Shown here piece after piece: positions 7,251-10,059 of a stretch of DNA of 10,059 bases. A model generated the notes under the pieces. It was not told the DNA's origin, ran no database searches, and saw only the letters and a list, made by a program, of their open reading frames with translations. The stretch comes from HGM04593 sp045578665 (GTDB lineage: Bacteria; Bacteroidota; Bacteroidia; Bacteroidales; Bacteroidaceae): assembly GCA_045578665.1 (NCBI GenBank), contig JAZNKR010000049.1:1-10059 (forward strand). Direction: 5' to 3'. The translations under genes were made by a program, and so were the position numbers. Each line of letters starts with the position of its first letter. Position 1 is the stretch's first letter.

Positions 7251-8060
7251 ATGAAAAAGTGCGTCCTTTACATAATTTTAATTGTCGGCATACTCACAGC
7301 CTGCAACAATGGGCAGGGAAATACCACCCCAAAGACCGACGACACTTTTGCGGAAAAGAGCCGCAAGAGCACATTCGTACTTGACACGACAAGCACAAAA
7401 TCGCCCAGATACGACTGTGCGCTCTCGATACAGACAATAGTCTCGGACAATAAGAAGCGTGAGGAAAAAATAAACCGAGCAATACAATATACAATATTCG
7501 GGAGCGAAGGCAATAATATCGACGCAGCCATCGACACATTACTTGCAGCTATCCGCAGCGACTACAACGACATGCGCCCCGAATACATCAACGAAAAACA
7601 TATAAACGAAAGCGCAGAGTGGTTCAACTTCACATATAACCTGAAGACAAAAGTTGACTATGGATACGACGGCACCATCATCTACGAAATCCGCTGCTAC
7701 AGCCGGAACGGAGGCTCTAAACCGTCTGAAATATGCACTTATCTCAACTTCGACCCTCTGAGCGGCGACGAGATACATCTCACCGACATATTCAAGGAGG
7801 GTTACGAAGAGTATCTGTGCAACAGGCTCACCGATGCCCTTGCCGACATTATTGGTGCAAACAGCCGCCAGGAGATAAAAGCAAAAGGATACCTTAACTT
7901 CAACGACATCTACCCTACCGAGAATTTTCAGCTCGGAAGAGACAGCATACATTTCTTCTACAATCCCTACGACATAGCTCCTCCCGAACAAGGAACAACT
8001 ATAATCGGATTTGCATACGAAGAGCTGTCAGATATATTGAACAAACCTTTTAAACAATAA
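7251..8060 (+). CDS. Lipoprotein with DUF4163/DUF3298-like (RsiV-type) domains
   Basis: A 269-aa lipoprotein. A signal peptide ends in a lipobox, ILTAC, with the lipidated Cys at 18; the next residues are Asn-Asn-Gly, and the protein is likely anchored in the outer membrane or periplasm. A DUF4163-like region (about 53-150) is followed by a DUF3298-like C-terminus (about 170-266) with LTDIFKEGYEEYL, FQLGRDSIHFFYNPYDIAP and a final YEELSDIL helix. In Bacillus RsiV and PdaC, related domains bind lysozyme or sit beside a peptidoglycan deacetylase domain; no such function can be assigned here. It is first in an operon with rsmG (12 nt gap). A competing ATG at 7244 is in another frame without a signal peptide. 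Confidence 0.82.
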   Translation: MKKCVLYIILIVGILTACNNGQGNTTPKTDDTFAEKSRKSTFVLDTTSTKSPRYDCALSIQTIVSDNKKREEKINRAIQYTIFGSEGNNIDAAIDTLLAAIRSDYNDMRPEYINEKHINESAEWFNFTYNLKTKVDYGYDGTIIYEIRCYSRNGGSKPSEICTYLNFDPLSGDEIHLTDIFKEGYEEYLCNRLTDALADIIGANSRQEIKAKGYLNFNDIYPTENFQLGRDSIHFFYNPYDIAPPEQGTTIIGFAYEELSDILNKPFKQ

Positions 8061-8072
8061 CAGATCCAGCAA

Positions 8073-8696
8073 ATGGAACAGATACTGAAATACTTCCCCA
8101 ACCTCAGCGACAAGCAGAAAGAACAGTTCGCTGCACTTTACCCTCTATACACAGACTGGAACAGCAAAATCAATGTCATCTCACGCAAGGATATAGAGAA
8201 CCTATACCCGCATCATGTGCTCCACTCATTGGGTATTGCCAAGATGATAAACTTCCGTGACGGAACAACTGTGATGGACTTCGGTTGCGGCGGCGGTTTC
8301 CCGGGTATACCCCTTGCGATACTCTTCCCTGAAGTGAAATTCCATCTTGTGGACAGCATCGGGAAAAAAGTAAAGGTTGCACGCGAAATATCCGAAGCCA
8401 TAGGGTTGCAGAACATCACCTTTGCCCACAGCCGTGGAGAAGAGATAAAGGATAAATTCAACTTTGTTGTAAGCAGAGCTGTTATGCCATTGCCCGATGT
8501 TGTGAAAATCTGTCGCAAGAATATAGACAAAGAGCAGAAAAACGCTCTCCCCAACGGCATCATATGCCTCAAGGGAGGAGAGTTGCAGGAGGAGATACGC
8601 CCCTTCAAGAACTGCGTAGACATGATAGATCTTCACGACTACTTTGAGGACGAATTCTTCAAGAAGAAAAAAGTCGTATATGTACCTGTAAACTAA
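8073..8696 (+). CDS. rsmG: 16S rRNA (guanine527-N7)-methyltransferase RsmG
   Basis: A cytoplasmic SAM-dependent methyltransferase that adds the N7 methyl group to G527 in the 530 loop of 16S rRNA. The length of 207 aa is normal for the family. Seen: the N-terminal WNSKINVISRKD region (29-40); the SAM-binding motif I, DFGCGGGFPGIPLA (69-82); the acidic strand-2 end, LVDSIGKK (92-99), whose Asp should contact the SAM ribose; VVSRAV (132-137); and CLKGGE (165-170). All expected family motifs are intact. It lies 12 nt after the lipoprotein gene and 6 nt before the MBL-fold gene, so the three are probably co-transcribed. In other bacteria loss of RsmG gives low-level streptomycin resistance. Confidence 0.97.
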   Translation: MEQILKYFPNLSDKQKEQFAALYPLYTDWNSKINVISRKDIENLYPHHVLHSLGIAKMINFRDGTTVMDFGCGGGFPGIPLAILFPEVKFHLVDSIGKKVKVAREISEAIGLQNITFAHSRGEEIKDKFNFVVSRAVMPLPDVVKICRKNIDKEQKNALPNGIICLKGGELQEEIRPFKNCVDMIDLHDYFEDEFFKKKKVVYVPVN

Positions 8697-8702
8697 ACTG
8701 TG

Positions 8703-9344
8703 ATGAAAATAAAGAGATTTGTATTCAACGACATAGATGTAAACAGCTACCTGCTGTGGGACGAAGAGAGCCTCGAGGCAGTCATCATAGACCCAGCCAC
8801 CTTCTACCCCGAAGAAGAAGAGGAACTGAAGGAGTTCGTCAAGCAGAACGGACTTAGACTGACACATAGTCTGAACACCCACCTTCACTTCGATCATGTG
8901 TTCGGCAACGCATTCATAGAAAAGGAGTTCGGACTCAAGAGCGAAGCACACGATGCAGACTGGCCCTGGGCTGAGACAATCGGCGAACGCCTTGCCCGCT
9001 TCGGCATACGCTACACGGGCAAAGTCCCCGCACTGGGACGCATACTCAACGAGGGCGATACAATAACCTTTGGCAAATATACCATCCGTGTACTGCATCT
9101 TCCGGGACACTCCCCCGGCAGTCTCGGATATTACATCCCCGAAGAGAATATAATCTTCGCGGGCGATGTACTCTTCCAGCGCAGTATAGGCCGCACCGAC
9201 TTTGCCGACAGCGACCATGCAACTCTCATAAAAAATATTAAGGAAAAACTGCTAATATTGCCCAATGAAACAGTTGTCTACCCGGGACACGGTCCCTCAA
9301 CCACAATAGGGGAAGAGAAAGCAAACAATTACTATCTACAATAA
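8703..9344 (+). CDS. MBL-fold metallo-hydrolase (YcbL/glyoxalase II-like)
   Basis: A 213-aa cytoplasmic metallo-beta-lactamase-fold hydrolase. Metal ligands are all visible: H60-x-H62-x-D64-H65 in NTHLHFDHVFGN, H136 in LPGHSPGS, D155 in FAGDVLF and H196 in PGHGPST. GRTDF (163-167) is typical of the YcbL/GloB-like subgroup, which often hydrolyses thioesters such as S-lactoylglutathione. The C-terminal substrate-binding domain of full glyoxalase II is absent, so the substrate is open, and Bacteroidota generally lack glutathione. The ATG at 8703 is preferred over the in-frame GTG at 8700, which would add one residue. It follows rsmG by 6 nt; the pairing is common in Bacteroidales. Confidence 0.93.
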   Translation: MKIKRFVFNDIDVNSYLLWDEESLEAVIIDPATFYPEEEEELKEFVKQNGLRLTHSLNTHLHFDHVFGNAFIEKEFGLKSEAHDADWPWAETIGERLARFGIRYTGKVPALGRILNEGDTITFGKYTIRVLHLPGHSPGSLGYYIPEENIIFAGDVLFQRSIGRTDFADSDHATLIKNIKEKLLILPNETVVYPGHGPSTTIGEEKANNYYLQ

Positions 9345-9392
9345 CCATTAGAGAGAAGGCTGCGGATGTCCGCAGCCTTCTCTCTAATGGTT
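9343..9392. terminator. Bidirectional terminator joining two convergent stop codons
   Basis: The arms 9343-9366 and 9369-9392 are perfect reverse complements over 24 nt; the usable stem is about 23 bp with an ATGT loop. It contains the AA of the MBL gene's TAA stop at one end and the last base of the minus-strand gene's TGA stop at the other, so the whole convergent intergenic gap is hairpin. There is no long T tract on either side, which makes it slightly atypical as a classic intrinsic terminator, but position and symmetry support a shared terminator. Confidence 0.85.
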
Positions 9393-9904
9393 CACTTACG
9401 TTTGGGAGTTCTTTTCTTGCGCATCGACTTGTACTTGTCGTATTGCTCGGCTGTGAGAATCTTTTTCAGTTCATCCACATATGCCTTGCGCGAATCATTC
9501 GGGGCAATTCCGGGTCTATCGGGTCCACCTTTACGGTGATGCATTTTACCGCCACCCTTCTTGCCCGGCTTTTTAGCATCTTTTTTACCAACCTGTTTGC
9601 AATCCATCCTGCAGTTGCAAGAATCGCACGAAGCTGGTCTCTTCAAACTATCGCCCTTGCACTGCATACTATCAGGCCTCATACGGCGCTGTCCCATTTT
9701 GGGCAGATACTCTTTGTTGAGAGCCTCAATCTTCTCAGTCTGTTCGTCGGAGAGTGAGAGTTGGGTCTTCATGCGCATGGCAATTTTCTTTGCTTTGGCA
9801 TCATAATCGACATCAGCATTAGTTTTTGCAGAGTCCTGTGCCATACTTGCTGAGCATATAGCAAACAGCAACGCAAAGAGATAAAAAAATCTTTTTCTCA
9901 TCAT
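9392..9904 (-). CDS. Exported Spy/CpxP-like protein with LTxxQ motifs and a Cys cluster
   Basis: A 170-aa periplasmic protein. A signal peptide (1-22, cut after SMA) is followed by a helical Lys-rich region with LSDEQ (51-55) and a second LTAEQ (150-154) before a basic C-terminus. Paired LTxxQ motifs are the hallmark of the Spy/CpxP family of periplasmic chaperones and metal-stress proteins. Between them sits a low-complexity insert with five Cys (82, 93, 96, 98, 102; the last four as C-x2-C-x-C-x3-C) and a Lys/Gly-rich run containing HH (122-123), which suggests metal binding. The start at 9904 (or the adjacent Met at 9901) gives a good signal peptide; the ORF reads upstream to 9934 but that extension adds a non-signal segment. 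Spy-like function is inferred. Confidence 0.78.
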   Translation of the reverse strand: MMRKRFFYLFALLFAICSASMAQDSAKTNADVDYDAKAKKIAMRMKTQLSLSDEQTEKIEALNKEYLPKMGQRRMRPDSMQCKGDSLKRPASCDSCNCRMDCKQVGKKDAKKPGKKGGGKMHHRKGGPDRPGIAPNDSRKAYVDELKKILTAEQYDKYKSMRKKRTPKRK

Positions 9905-10059
9905 AAAATTAATACTAAACATTAAAACTATCAATTTCTGTGTAGGCTACTATCATATAGTGCCTTCACCTCATATAAGACTCTTTTCGGACTTAATAGT
10001 TTAGAAGAGCGAGATGATTTTAATATAATTTTAGATATGAAATAATGTATATAAAGTAT
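9905..10059. other. Upstream region of the Spy-like gene, no gene seen
   Basis: About 155 AT-rich bases at the window edge. The minus strand holds TAGTTTTA at 9933-9940, one base short of the TAnnTTTG box and with no partner -33 element, so it is not called as a promoter. No RNA gene, repeat or coding region is recognised. Confidence 0.4.

Noticed and set aside
8226..9218. 330-aa open frame on the minus strand
   Set aside because: It runs antisense across rsmG and the MBL-fold gene, both of which have complete family motifs. The translation has no recognisable domain and reads as a shadow frame.
9905..9934. N-terminal extension of the Spy-like protein
   Set aside because: The extra ten residues precede a strong signal peptide starting at Met 9904 and would disturb its charged N-terminus.

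Overview
The window looks like a chromosomal segment of a Bacteroidales bacterium (Bacteroidota; a gut-type Prevotella, Bacteroides or Muribaculaceae relative, family not resolved by eye). The reasons are two secreted proteins with Lys-ending type IX secretion (T9SS) style tails, start codons without Shine-Dalgarno sequences in A/T-rich leaders, a TAnnTTTG-type -7 promoter box, and a YtxH / phage-holin-family / small-protein trio of the kind seen in this order.

Layout. (1) 79-6204, plus strand: a two-gene operon for exported surface or secreted proteins. The first protein (1612 aa) has two copies of a discoidin-like module, helical spacers, an InlB-B-like repeat, a cohesin-like domain, a complete type I dockerin, a second cohesin-like domain and a sorting tail. 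The second protein (424 aa, 12 nt downstream) has a third cohesin-like domain, another InlB-B-like repeat, a Thr/Asp-rich tandem repeat, a chitobiase-C-terminal-like domain and its own tail. (2) 6237-7094, minus strand: three small envelope genes (YtxH-like, two-helix phage-holin-family protein, short hypothetical), convergent with the operon and meeting it at a perfect 20-bp hairpin. (3) 7251-9344, plus strand: lipoprotein with a DUF3298-like C-terminus, rsmG (16S rRNA m7G527 methyltransferase) and an MBL-fold hydrolase, spaced by 12 and 6 nt as one operon. (4) 9392-9904, minus strand: an exported Spy/CpxP-like protein with two LTxxQ-type motifs and a Cys cluster, convergent with group 3 at a second long perfect hairpin.

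The most unusual part is the first operon. Three homologous cohesin-like domains and one intact dockerin are encoded by two adjacent exported proteins, with the dockerin sandwiched between two cohesin-like domains instead of at a terminus. This suggests, but does not prove, a small self-assembling surface complex. The signal-peptide region of the second gene is also an almost perfect 18-bp hairpin, which could set the ratio of the two proteins. Groups 2 and 3 are mostly ordinary housekeeping or envelope genes.
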